Source: GCA-2731375 sp964590195 (GTDB lineage Bacteria > Pseudomonadota > Alphaproteobacteria > GCA-2731375). Taken from it: DNA of 64,000 nucleotides. Of the stretch, positions 1 through 8,050 are shown one piece after another (the first letter of the stretch is position 1; the number at the start of each line of letters is the position of its first letter). The stretch spans positions 60,252 to 124,251 of the forward strand of contig CAZPWJ010000002.1 in assembly GCA_964590195.1 (NCBI GenBank), written 5' to 3'. The position numbers and the translations under genes are program-made. The notes under the pieces are model-generated. The model did no database searches and was not told where the DNA came from. It worked only from the letters and a program-made list of their open reading frames with translations.

Positions 1-834
1 CATGTTCGATGGTGTCCAGCCTTCCGTATTGGCGATGCCACGAATGGGCCGGGGCTGGTTCCAGATGTAAACCTCGTTGCCGCGGATGGAGAAAATCTGC
101 CCGGTCAGATCCTTGGCGTCGTCGGCCACCAGGGCCACGCCCAAGGGGGCGATCTGATCGGGCCGCATGCGCGCCTTGGTCAGTTCCATGCGCTTGGCGG
201 TGGCTTCATCCTTGATGGGAATGGTGCCGATCATGCGGGTCCAGGCCGACGGCGAGAGAATGTTCGAACGCACGTTCTTGCGCTCGTTCTCCATGGCGAT
301 CACGCGGGAAAGACCGACGATGCCCATCTTGGCGGCGGCATAGTTGGTTTGGCCGATATTGCCGATCAGGCCGGACGTGGAAGTAAACAGGACATAGGCG
401 CCGTCTTCCTGATCACGGAAGTGATTGATGGTGGCGCGGGTAACGTTGAACGAGCCCTTGAGGTGCACATCGATCACCGCGTCCCAGTCTTCTTCCGACA
501 TCTTGTGGAACATGGTATCGCGCAGGATGCCGGCGGGCGCGATGACGCCGTGCAGGCCGCCATAGGTATCCATGGCTTGTTCGAACATGGCCTTGGCGCC
601 GGACATCAGGGCCACGCTGTCGCCGTTGGCCACGGCCTCGCCGCCGGCGGCCTTGATCTCGTTAGCTACTTCCTGGGCTGGGCCAACGTCGCCGTCGTCA
701 TCGCCGGAGGTTGACCCACCAAGGTCATTGACCACGACCTTGGCGCCTTCGCGCGCGGCCAATAGGGCATGTTCCCTGCCAATACCGCGGCCGCCACCGG
801 TGACCAGAATTACCTTACCGTCGAGAACGCCCAT
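1..834 (-). CDS. SDR-family dehydrogenase, 3' end cut by the window edge
   Basis: This is a short-chain dehydrogenase/reductase of about 300 residues, of which the first 278 are in the window. The Rossmann nucleotide-binding motif TGGGRGIG is at residues 12-19, and the catalytic Ser/Tyr/Lys set is present with a YAAAK motif in the usual place. The downstream part, including NQPRPIRG, resembles SDRs related to the (3R)-hydroxyacyl-CoA dehydrogenase part of peroxisomal multifunctional enzyme, so a CoA-ester or steroid-like substrate is likely but not proven. The ATG at 832-834 is preceded by TTGGAGGAAAT, a strong ribosome site. The reading frame is still open at base 1. The gene follows the BMP-binding-protein gene on the same strand after about 116 bases and is probably a separate unit. 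Confidence 0.9.
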   Translation of the reverse strand, partial: MGVLDGKVILVTGGGRGIGREHALLAAREGAKVVVNDLGGSTSGDDDGDVGPAQEVANEIKAAGGEAVANGDSVALMSGAKAMFEQAMDTYGGLHGVIAPAGILRDTMFHKMSEEDWDAVIDVHLKGSFNVTRATINHFRDQEDGAYVLFTSTSGLIGNIGQTNYAAAKMGIVGLSRVIAMENERKNVRSNILSPSAWTRMIGTIPIKDEATAKRMELTKARMRPDQIAPLGVALVADDAKDLTGQIFSIRGNEVYIWNQPRPIRGIANTEGWTPSNM

Positions 835-894
835 GATCCATTTCCTCCAATTTTACTGTTGGAGGGAAATCTAACGCTTGTTTGCCTAGCTGGG

Positions 895-934
895 AAGCCC
901 TCCCCCTCGTACCGAGGAGTCCGGAGGAGGGCTT
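895..934 (-). terminator. Imperfect hairpin between the BMP gene and the SDR gene
   Basis: AAGCCCTCC (895-903) pairs with GGAGGGCTT (926-934), and a second stem CCTCG/CGAGG lies inside the loop (905-909 with 913-917). It is placed directly after the last gene of the purine-uptake operon. There is no T-tract on the minus strand, so calling it a terminator is an inference from position. Confidence 0.35.
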
Positions 935-950
935 GAGGCAAATTTGTTAA

Positions 951-2036
951 CTATTTCGGCAACTTGCCTTGAACGCCCTGGACATACCAGTTCATGGAGA
1001 GCAAGGAGCCATCGTCCAGATTTTTGCCGGCGGGGACTTTTTCCAAGCCCGCCTGATCCTTGATGGGGCCGGTGAAGGGATGCAACTTGCCGGAAATGAT
1101 GTCGGCTTCAGCCTTTTTCGCCATGGCCAGAACATCCGCTGGAATGGCGGCGTTATAGGGCGCCATTTGCAACATGCCCTGCTTCAGGCCATCCCAGGTA
1201 TCGCCGGATTTCCAGCTGCCGTCCATCACCGCCTTGGTGCGGGCGACGTAATAGTTATCCCAAACATCAATGATCGCGGTGAGATGGGATTTCGGCCCGA
1301 AATGCGTCATGTCCGAGGCTTGGCCCACGGCCCAGACGCCGCGTTCCTGGGCCGCCTGAATGGCCGCCGGGCTGTCGGTATGCTGCATGATCACGTCGGC
1401 ACCCTGATCGATCAGCGCCTTGGCGGCCGCGCCCTCCTTGCCTGGATCATACCAGGTGTTGACCCAGACAACCTTGACCGTGGCCTTTGGATTGACCTTT
1501 TGCAGGGCCAGGGTGGTGGCATTGATGCCGCGGACCACTTCTGGAATGGGGAAGGAACCGATATAGCCGATGATGTTCGACTTGGTCATCTTGCCGGCGA
1601 TCAGGCCGGCGATATGGCGGCCTTGATAAAAGCGCGCCGCGTAGGTCGATACATTCTTCGACTGTTTGTAACCGGTGGCATGTTCAAAGCGCACGTTGGG
1701 GAAACTCTTGGCGACTTTCAGCGTGGGGTTCATGAACCCGAACGAGGTGGTGAAGATCAATTTGTGGCCCGAGGCGGCAAGCTGGCGGATGACCCGCTCG
1801 GAATCAGCGCCTTCCTTGACGCTTTCCACCAGGGTGGTCTTGACCTTGTCGCCAAAGGCCTTGTCGATCGCCTTGCGGCCTTGGTCGTGGCGATAGGTCC
1901 AGCCATGGTCACCGACCGGACCGACATAGACAAAGCCGACTTTCAGCGGCTCGGCCAACGCGGCGGTGGTCATTGCAGCGGAGACGGCGGCCGCCCCCAG
2001 CCAAAGTGCGGTACGTTTGATGAGTGTGGTTTTCAC
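951..2036 (-). CDS. BMP-family ABC transporter substrate-binding protein (nucleoside/purine type)
   Basis: This is a periplasmic binding protein of the basic membrane protein/PnrA family, which captures nucleosides or purines for ABC import. The start is taken at the GTG (2034-2036), 8 bases behind AGGGGG. An ATG 63 bases further upstream would place extra residues in front of the signal peptide. Residues 1-28 form a Sec signal ending TTAALA before EPLKVGF. The mature protein shows family features such as VGPVGDHGWTY near its start and a DQGADVIMQHTD segment. It is last in the run gpt, ATPase, permease, permease, binding protein, all on the minus strand. The order and the phosphoribosyltransferase partner support purine-base or nucleoside uptake. 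The exact ligand cannot be read from sequence. Confidence 0.9.
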   Translation of the reverse strand: MKTTLIKRTALWLGAAAVSAAMTTAALAEPLKVGFVYVGPVGDHGWTYRHDQGRKAIDKAFGDKVKTTLVESVKEGADSERVIRQLAASGHKLIFTTSFGFMNPTLKVAKSFPNVRFEHATGYKQSKNVSTYAARFYQGRHIAGLIAGKMTKSNIIGYIGSFPIPEVVRGINATTLALQKVNPKATVKVVWVNTWYDPGKEGAAAKALIDQGADVIMQHTDSPAAIQAAQERGVWAVGQASDMTHFGPKSHLTAIIDVWDNYYVARTKAVMDGSWKSGDTWDGLKQGMLQMAPYNAAIPADVLAMAKKAEADIISGKLHPFTGPIKDQAGLEKVPAGKNLDDGSLLSMNWYVQGVQGKLPK

Positions 2037-2101
2037 GTTTCGTCCCCCTGTGTTTTTTGCACCCGCATTGTCCGCACAAAGCGCCTTGAGGTCGAGCAAC
2101 T

Positions 2102-3022
2102 TTATGCTTCGGGATAAAAAATTCTGCCCAAGGAAGCAGGCGCGTTCAGCCGCGCCCGGCCGCCATCGGCAGAGATCGCCACCAGCACGGCGATGGTCGC
2201 CAAATAGGGCAGCATGGAAAGGAACTGCGACGGGATATCAAAGCCGAAACCCTGAATATGCAGCTGCGCTACCGTGATGCCGCCGAACAAATAGGCGCCC
2301 AGCAACATCCGCCCCGGCCGCCAGGTGGCGAAGACCACCAACGCCAAGGCGATCCAGCCGCGCCCGGCGGTCATGTTCTCGGCCCACATGGGCGTATAGG
2401 CGAGGGATAGATAGGCTCCGCCCAGGCCAGCCATGGCGCCGCCGAACAGAAGTGCGAGATAGCGTACCTTGATTACGGGATGGCCCAGGGCGTGGGCAGC
2501 TGAATGGTTCTCTCCGATGGCGCGCAGGACCAGGCCGGCGCGGCTGCGCTCCAGGAACCAGATCGTCGCGGGGATCGCCAGAATGGACAAATAAACCAGG
2601 GCGTCATGGCCGAACAGCAGCGGCCCGACGATGGGCAGATCGGAAATGCCCGGCAGATCAAGCTGCGGCAGGCGATCCAATGGCACGCCGACAAAGGAAC
2701 GCCCAATCAGGGCGCTGACCCCAATGCCGAAAATCGTCAGCGCCAGGCCCGAGGCGACCTGATTGGCCAGCAGGGTCTGGGTCAGCAGGGCGAATACCAG
2801 CGCCAGGGCAGCGCCCGCCGTCGCGCCCGCCAGGATGCCCAAGGTGGCGCTGCCGGAGGTCAGGGCCACGGCAAAGGCCGCGACCGCGCCCAACAGCATC
2901 ATGCCTTCGACACCAAGATTAAGGACGCCGGATTTCTCCACCACCAGCTCGCCGATGGCGGCGAAGACCAGCGGCGTGGCGGCGCCGATGACGGTGATCA
3001 GGACGGCGGCGACGGTTTCCAT
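2102..3022 (-). CDS. ABC transporter permease, nucleoside/BMP type (second permease)
   Basis: This is a 306-residue inner-membrane permease of the branched-chain/nucleoside class (COG1079-like), with about eight hydrophobic segments and the conserved segment EKSGVLNLGVEGMMLLGA near residues 28-45. The start ATG (3020-3022) shares bases with the TGA stop of the upstream permease, an ATGA overlap that indicates translational coupling. A longer open frame extends upstream to 3466, but that part only runs antiparallel in phase through the other permease and is not used. It pairs with the 361-residue permease to form the membrane channel of the importer. Confidence 0.9.
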   Translation of the reverse strand: METVAAVLITVIGAATPLVFAAIGELVVEKSGVLNLGVEGMMLLGAVAAFAVALTSGSATLGILAGATAGAALALVFALLTQTLLANQVASGLALTIFGIGVSALIGRSFVGVPLDRLPQLDLPGISDLPIVGPLLFGHDALVYLSILAIPATIWFLERSRAGLVLRAIGENHSAAHALGHPVIKVRYLALLFGGAMAGLGGAYLSLAYTPMWAENMTAGRGWIALALVVFATWRPGRMLLGAYLFGGITVAQLHIQGFGFDIPSQFLSMLPYLATIAVLVAISADGGRARLNAPASLGRIFYPEA

Positions 3023-4104
3023 CAGCCGGCCTCCCGTGCAAGCGTGGCCCGGCCCCAGCGGATGCGATAGCGTACCAATACGTCCGATGCCAACAGGAAG
3101 AACAGCAACATGCCCTGAAAGACGCCGGAGACGGCCAGCGGCAAGCCCAGTTCTATCTGCACCGTTTCGCCGCCCAGGTAGGATAGCGCGATCAACAGCC
3201 CGGCCAGCAATATGCCCACGGGATGCAGTCGGCCCAGAAAGGCGACGATAATGGCGGTAAAGCCATAGCCCGGCGAAATCGTCGGCAGTAGCTGCCCGAT
3301 CGGCCCGGCAACCTCGAACAGGCCTGCCAGGCCAGACAGGGCGCCGCCCGCCAACAGGGTGATCCAGGTCAGGCGCCGGACCGAGAAACCGGCCAGACTG
3401 GCGGCCGCGGGCGTCAGGCCAACCACCTTGATCTGAAAGCCGACGAACATCCGCGCCATCACCCACCAGGCTGCCAGGGCAAGCAACAATGCGATCGGCG
3501 CGCCCAGGTGCAGCCGGGTGCCCATGGTCAACAGGGGCAGTAGAACACTGTCGGCGAACATCCGTGACTGCGGGAAGGAATAACCGTCGGGATCCTTCCA
3601 GGGCCCATGTACCAGATAGCTCAACAACAGGATCGCCACATAGGTCAGCATCAACGAGGTCAGGATCTCGTTGGCATTGAAGCGCGTTTTGAGATAGGCG
3701 GGAATGGCGGCCCAGGCGCCGCCGCCCAGCAGGCTGGCCAATATCATCGCGGGCAGAATCCAGGCGGAGGCGTCATCGCCGGCCCACAGGGCCAAGCCGC
3801 CGCCGGCGATGGCGCCCAGGGTCAATTGCCCCTCGGCGCCGATATTCCAGATATTGGCGCGGAAGCCAAACGACAAGCCAATGGCGCACAATACCAAAGG
3901 CGTTGCCTTGACGGTCAGTTCCGCCAGGCCATAGGCGGAGGATATGGGCTGGATAAAAAATGCATATAGAACGGCGGCGGGATTATGGCCCAGAGCCGCG
4001 AACAGCACCGAGCCGCAGGCCATGGTCAAAACCACCGCCAATACCGGTGTGGCGTAGACCATGGCGCCGGATACGCCGATGCGGGCCTCAAGCCGGGGTC
4101 GCAT
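3022..4104 (-). CDS. ABC transporter permease, nucleoside/BMP type (first permease)
   Basis: This is an inner-membrane permease of about 360 residues (COG4603-like) with the family motif FRANIWNIGAEGQLTLGA, which couples to the ATPase. I chose the ATG at 4102-4104 because GGGGGAG sits 6 bases upstream. In-frame ATGs at 4125 and 4146 have weaker ribosome sites and would lengthen the overlap with the ATPase gene. With the chosen start the two genes overlap by 17 bases. It ends inside the start codon of the second permease, so the three transporter genes are translated as one unit. Confidence 0.88.
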   Translation of the reverse strand: MRPRLEARIGVSGAMVYATPVLAVVLTMACGSVLFAALGHNPAAVLYAFFIQPISSAYGLAELTVKATPLVLCAIGLSFGFRANIWNIGAEGQLTLGAIAGGGLALWAGDDASAWILPAMILASLLGGGAWAAIPAYLKTRFNANEILTSLMLTYVAILLLSYLVHGPWKDPDGYSFPQSRMFADSVLLPLLTMGTRLHLGAPIALLLALAAWWVMARMFVGFQIKVVGLTPAAASLAGFSVRRLTWITLLAGGALSGLAGLFEVAGPIGQLLPTISPGYGFTAIIVAFLGRLHPVGILLAGLLIALSYLGGETVQIELGLPLAVSGVFQGMLLFFLLASDVLVRYRIRWGRATLAREAG

Positions 4105-5653
4105 GCCGGTCTCCCCCGTTGCCATCTTGAGTGCCGGCTTCACCATGGCCGCCCATCAACAGGCCGATGCGCCCTACGTCCGCCTCCGCCGTTATCATTG
4201 TTTCCGATAGCCGCCCTTCCGACAGCACGGCGATACGATCACTGATCTGCAGCAATTCGTCCAGATCCTGGCTGATCACCAGAATGGCCGTGCCCTGATG
4301 GGCCAGATCCAGCAAGGCGGTATGGATTGCCGCCGCCGCGCCCGCATCCACGCCCCAGGTCGGGTGCGCCACCACCAGGACTTTCGGTTGCTGCAACAAT
4401 TCCCGGCCAATGATGAATTTTTGCAGGTTGCCGCCCGAAAGGCTGCCCGCGTTGGCGCCAATGCCGCCCGTGACAACCTGAAACGATTGCACGATGCGTT
4501 CGGCATAATCACGGGTTCGGGCGAACATGATGCCGCCCTTCGAAAGCAGACCCTGACGCTCATAACCGGTCAGCAGGGCATTGTCCGTCAATGACATCTC
4601 AGGCACTGCGCCATGGCCCAGGCGTTCCTCGGGCACGAAGGCCAGGCCAAGGCGGCGGCGCCGGCGCGGCCCCAGATGGCCGGCATCCTGACCCTCGATC
4701 ATTATGGTCTCGGCCCGGTCACACAACTGCTCGCCGCTTAGTGCCGCCAACAGCGTGTTTTGCCCGTTGCCCGCGACCCCCGCGATGCCCAGGATTTCTC
4801 CGGCGGCAACTTCAAAACCAAGATCGGCGATGGCGGTGCCGTGAATGGCGGCAGCGGCCATGTTCAAGCCCTGGACCCTTAGCCGCGCCGCCCCGAAACC
4901 GGTGCCTTGGCTTTTGCTGGCCTGGGTAAAATCCTCGCCAATCATCAACCGGGCGAGGTCATGCGCGCTTTCTTGCCGTGGATCACAATCGGCCACGACG
5001 CGGCCTGCCCGCATCACCGTGGCGTGCCCGCACAAGGCGCGGATCTCCTCCAGCTTATGCGAGATATAAAGAATAGTGCAGCCTTCCGCCGCCAGTTGCC
5101 GCAAGGTGACGAACAGAGCCTCAGCCTCGCCCGGGGTCAGCACCGAGGTCGGCTCGTCCATGATCAACAGACGCGGGTTCTGCATCAGACAGCGGACGAT
5201 TTCCACCCGCTGGCGCTCGCCGACTGAAAGGTCATGCACCATGCGCCCCGGCTCCAACGCCAGGCCATAGCGGCGGCCGATATCGCCGACCTTGGCCGCC
5301 AGTTCGTCCAGGTCGGAACTGTCATCAAGCCCCAGGGCGACGTTTTCGGCCACGGTCATGGATTCGAACAGGGAAAAATGCTGGAACACCATGGCGATGC
5401 CCAATTTTCGGGCCTGTGACGGCGAGGTGATGGCCACGGCCTTGCCGTCCCATTCAAGTTCGCCGCTATCGGCCTTCAGGACGCCATAGATGATTTTCAC
5501 AAGGGTGCTTTTGCCGGCGCCGTTCTCGCCCAGCAGGGCATGGATTTCACCCTGGCCCAGGCTCAGGTCGACCTGATCATTGGCCAGGCAGCCGGGAAAC
5601 TGCTTTGATATACCGCGCAATCGCAACCGCGCCGGCGAACCATCATCGGCCAT
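4088..5653 (-). CDS. Double-domain ABC ATPase for nucleoside import
   Basis: This 521-residue protein has two fused ABC domains (COG3845 type), which energise BMP-dependent uptake. The first domain is canonical: Walker A GENGAGKST at 42-50, signature LSVGE at 142-146, Walker B MDEPT at 165-169. The second is degenerate in the way usual for this family: GVAGNGQNT at 292-300 lacks the Walker A lysine, and VVAHPT at 427-432 replaces the DEPT Walker B, although LSGGN at 405-409 is intact. One catalytic site is therefore expected. The gene is 62 bases downstream of the xanthine phosphoribosyltransferase gene and overlaps the first permease. Confidence 0.93.
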   Translation of the reverse strand: MADDGSPARLRLRGISKQFPGCLANDQVDLSLGQGEIHALLGENGAGKSTLVKIIYGVLKADSGELEWDGKAVAITSPSQARKLGIAMVFQHFSLFESMTVAENVALGLDDSSDLDELAAKVGDIGRRYGLALEPGRMVHDLSVGERQRVEIVRCLMQNPRLLIMDEPTSVLTPGEAEALFVTLRQLAAEGCTILYISHKLEEIRALCGHATVMRAGRVVADCDPRQESAHDLARLMIGEDFTQASKSQGTGFGAARLRVQGLNMAAAAIHGTAIADLGFEVAAGEILGIAGVAGNGQNTLLAALSGEQLCDRAETIMIEGQDAGHLGPRRRRRLGLAFVPEERLGHGAVPEMSLTDNALLTGYERQGLLSKGGIMFARTRDYAERIVQSFQVVTGGIGANAGSLSGGNLQKFIIGRELLQQPKVLVVAHPTWGVDAGAAAAIHTALLDLAHQGTAILVISQDLDELLQISDRIAVLSEGRLSETMITAEADVGRIGLLMGGHGEAGTQDGNGGDRHATPA

Positions 5654-5715
5654 GTTGTTTTCTGCCCCTCCACCCTGTCAGCCTATTGGTAACAGCCGGA
5701 GCGATCAATGCAAGG

Positions 5716-6210
5716 CTATGTGGCTGGGCTGCCGTGAGTATCGCTATGCACCAGAGGCTGGACGAACTGCAACTCGGTGTCCCAGGGCAGAAAAATCCAG
5801 GTGTCCTGGCTAACTTCGGTGACGAAGGTATCGACCAGATCACGGCCGGCGGGTTTGGCATAAACGGTGGCATAATGGGCCAGCGGCAGCAGGCCGCGGA
5901 CCACCTTGGCCGTGGCGCCGGTATCGACAAGATCATCAATGATCAGGACATCCGCGCCGTCATCCGCGACTGATTTCAATATTTCCGGTTCCGCCATGTC
6001 TTGGTGGTCGTAGGTTTTGACGCAGATGGTATCCACCAGGCGTACTTCCAGCTCCCGCGCCACGATACAGGCCGGCACCATGCCGCCGCGGGTGACCGAG
6101 ACAATGCTGCGCCAGGGACCTTTTTCCGCCAGGCGCCAGGCCAGGGCCTTGCTGTCCCGGTGCATCTGATCCCAGGATACGGGGAAGCCCTTGCTGTAAC
6201 TGTTTTCCAT
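5716..6210 (-). CDS. gpt: Xanthine (guanine) phosphoribosyltransferase
   Basis: The enzyme joins xanthine or guanine to PRPP, giving XMP or GMP and trapping imported purines in the cytoplasm. It has 164 residues, against 152 in the E. coli enzyme, to which it aligns along its length. The PRPP-binding loop IDDLVDTGAT is at 91-100, the RGG motif at 41-43, and the C-terminal FAKPAGR/QDTW-like region is conserved as YAKPAGR and QDTW. It is the first gene of the purine-uptake operon, so uptake and salvage are linked. Its promoter should lie in the 277-base gap upstream. A TTGGCG-18-TTAAAT pair (6322-6327 and 6298-6303, minus strand) is a weak candidate. Confidence 0.93.
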   Translation of the reverse strand: MENSYSKGFPVSWDQMHRDSKALAWRLAEKGPWRSIVSVTRGGMVPACIVARELEVRLVDTICVKTYDHQDMAEPEILKSVADDGADVLIIDDLVDTGATAKVVRGLLPLAHYATVYAKPAGRDLVDTFVTEVSQDTWIFLPWDTELQFVQPLVHSDTHGSPAT

Positions 6211-6487
6211 TTCTCATGCCTCTGTTCTGGTTACTTGCTGTTCGGCCGGACGAAGTCGAAATCGGACCAGGATCGGATTTCATGCCTATTTACCAGAATT
6301 TAATGGCTGGCGTGGAAACTGCGCCAAGTGCCAATGGCGTTGGGGGGAAGAGGAAACGCCAATTGGTTGCGTGAGGAGGCGCGGGATATGGCGAGGGGCC
6401 ATTATCTGTGCGGCATACCAGTTCGGCTCGCGGGTCATCGTCCGTGCCGAAGCCTGGTGGCATTGTATATGACGGAAGTACAATAAG
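6211..6487. promoter_or_regulatory. Divergent intergenic region between gpt operon and sensor kinase
   Basis: This 277-base gap should hold the promoters for both flanking units. Two small stems are visible: TGGCG/CGCCA (6308-6312 with 6322-6326) and TGGCGTT/AACGCCA (6335-6341 with 6355-6361). I recognise no known riboswitch or operator, and no conserved ORF is apparent. Confidence 0.4.
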
Positions 6488-8050
6488 ATGAACAAAACCG
6501 CGGCCCAAGGTAGCAGGCCATTTACAAAGTCATTTGCAGCGTCCAGCAGCAGTATTGACCCGCGCAATGATCCTGCGCTTTTGCTGCAGATTATTGATCA
6601 GCTGCCGATGTCGGTTTCAGTTCGGGGGCCGGATAACCGCTTCCGTTTCGCAAACAAATTCCTTGCCGATTCCATGGGGCGGCAGCCGGAGGACTTTTCC
6701 GGTAAGAAATTCGTCGATATGTTCGATGCGCCCGTGGCCGATACCATCGACGGCTTGACGGCCAAGGTTTTGCAGACCAGTGAAGCGATCCGCGAACAGG
6801 AATTCTCCGGTGTCGATGGCAAGGGCCGCACCTTTAAGTCACAATATTCACCCTTCGCGTCGGATACGGGCGAAACCGTCGGAGTTCTGTCACTCTCCGA
6901 GGAAGTGACAGCTTTGCGCCGGGCCGAGGAGGCCTTGCTACAAAGCGAGGAATTGATCGATGCAGCGGTTTCGGTGATGCCGATCGCGTTACTGATCACT
7001 GTCGATAAGACCATCGTCTTTGCCAACAAGACGGCATCGAAACGTCTGCGGCGGTCAAACTCGGATCTAGTGGGACTAACGACAGCGAAACTTGTGTACG
7101 ATCCTGCCGAATTTGAGAAAAGCTCCGCCGATATTGACAAGCACGGTGCATTGCTGGGCCGCGAGATTCGCCTCGTGCGTGGCGATGGCAGTATTTTTTG
7201 GGCCAACGTCAACGGCAAGACCATCGACTATAAGGGGCAGGCGGCAAATCTTCTCACTCTGCTTGATATCAGCAAGACGAAGGAAGCGGAGGCCGAACTT
7301 CGGCGCTATACCGAGGAGCTTGAGCGTTCGAACGCCGAGCTTGAGGAATTCGCCTATGTCGCATCCCATGACCTGCAGGAGCCGCTGCGCAAGGTGCAGG
7401 CGTTTGGCGACCGTCTGGAATCGCGATATGGCGAAAGCTTGGGCGACCGGGGCCTGGATTATCTATCCCGTATGCGCTCGTCAGCGGCCAGAATGCAGGT
7501 GCTGATCGACGATTTGCTGACTTTTTCCCGTGTGTCTTCGCGGACCACCGAATTCGTGCCCGTCGATTTGAATGAGATTATGAAATCGGTCCTGGCTGAT
7601 CTGGAAATTCAGATCAAGGAAACCGATGCGGAATTTGAAATAGACGAGATGCCGACCATTGAAGGAGATGAATCCCGTTTGCGGCAACTGTTCCAGAATA
7701 TGGTTGGCAACGCCATAAAATACCGCAAGGAAGGGGTGCCGCCATTGATCCGGATTTCCGCCACCGAGGCGCTGGAAAATGGCGAGGGCAAGGCTCCCGC
7801 ATGCCTGATATCGGTTGTGGATAATGGCATCGGGTTTGAACAAGAATATGCCGACCGAATTTTCAGAATTTTTCAACGCCTGCATGGCCGCGACCGCTAC
7901 AAGGGCACCGGCATAGGCTTGGCGATCTGCCGCAAAATTGTTGACCACCACGGCGGCAAGATTTCGGCGGTCAGTCAGGAGGGGCAGGGGGCAACCTTCA
8001 GCGTTGTCCTGCCGTTGCGTAGACTGGGGCACGACCATGGCCTCGGCTAG
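6488..8050 (+). CDS. PAS-domain sensor histidine kinase (soluble)
   Basis: This is a 520-residue histidine kinase with no transmembrane segment. Two PAS-like sensor domains occupy about residues 30-145 and 150-265. A short coiled coil (about 262-288) follows, then the dimerisation domain with phospho-acceptor His294 in VASHDLQEPL, resembling phytochrome-type kinases. The ATPase domain has an N box (QNMVGNAI, 403-410), G1 DNGIGF (445-450) and G2 GTGIGL (473-478). The gene overlaps the next one by 14 bases, so the REC-GGDEF-EAL protein encoded there is the likely phosphorylation partner. The sensed signal is unknown, and no ligand-specific PAS residues can be assigned. Confidence 0.93.
   Translation: MNKTAAQGSRPFTKSFAASSSSIDPRNDPALLLQIIDQLPMSVSVRGPDNRFRFANKFLADSMGRQPEDFSGKKFVDMFDAPVADTIDGLTAKVLQTSEAIREQEFSGVDGKGRTFKSQYSPFASDTGETVGVLSLSEEVTALRRAEEALLQSEELIDAAVSVMPIALLITVDKTIVFANKTASKRLRRSNSDLVGLTTAKLVYDPAEFEKSSADIDKHGALLGREIRLVRGDGSIFWANVNGKTIDYKGQAANLLTLLDISKTKEAEAELRRYTEELERSNAELEEFAYVASHDLQEPLRKVQAFGDRLESRYGESLGDRGLDYLSRMRSSAARMQVLIDDLLTFSRVSSRTTEFVPVDLNEIMKSVLADLEIQIKETDAEFEIDEMPTIEGDESRLRQLFQNMVGNAIKYRKEGVPPLIRISATEALENGEGKAPACLISVVDNGIGFEQEYADRIFRIFQRLHGRDRYKGTGIGLAICRKIVDHHGGKISAVSQEGQGATFSVVLPLRRLGHDHGLG

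Noticed and set aside
969..2117. Long plus-strand frame opposite the BMP-binding protein gene
   Set aside because: The minus-strand gene has a signal peptide and family motifs. The plus-strand reading is low-complexity and matches the high-GC shadow pattern.
6211..6487. Purine riboswitch before the gpt operon
   Set aside because: The conserved purine aptamer core is not visible, only two short unrelated stems.
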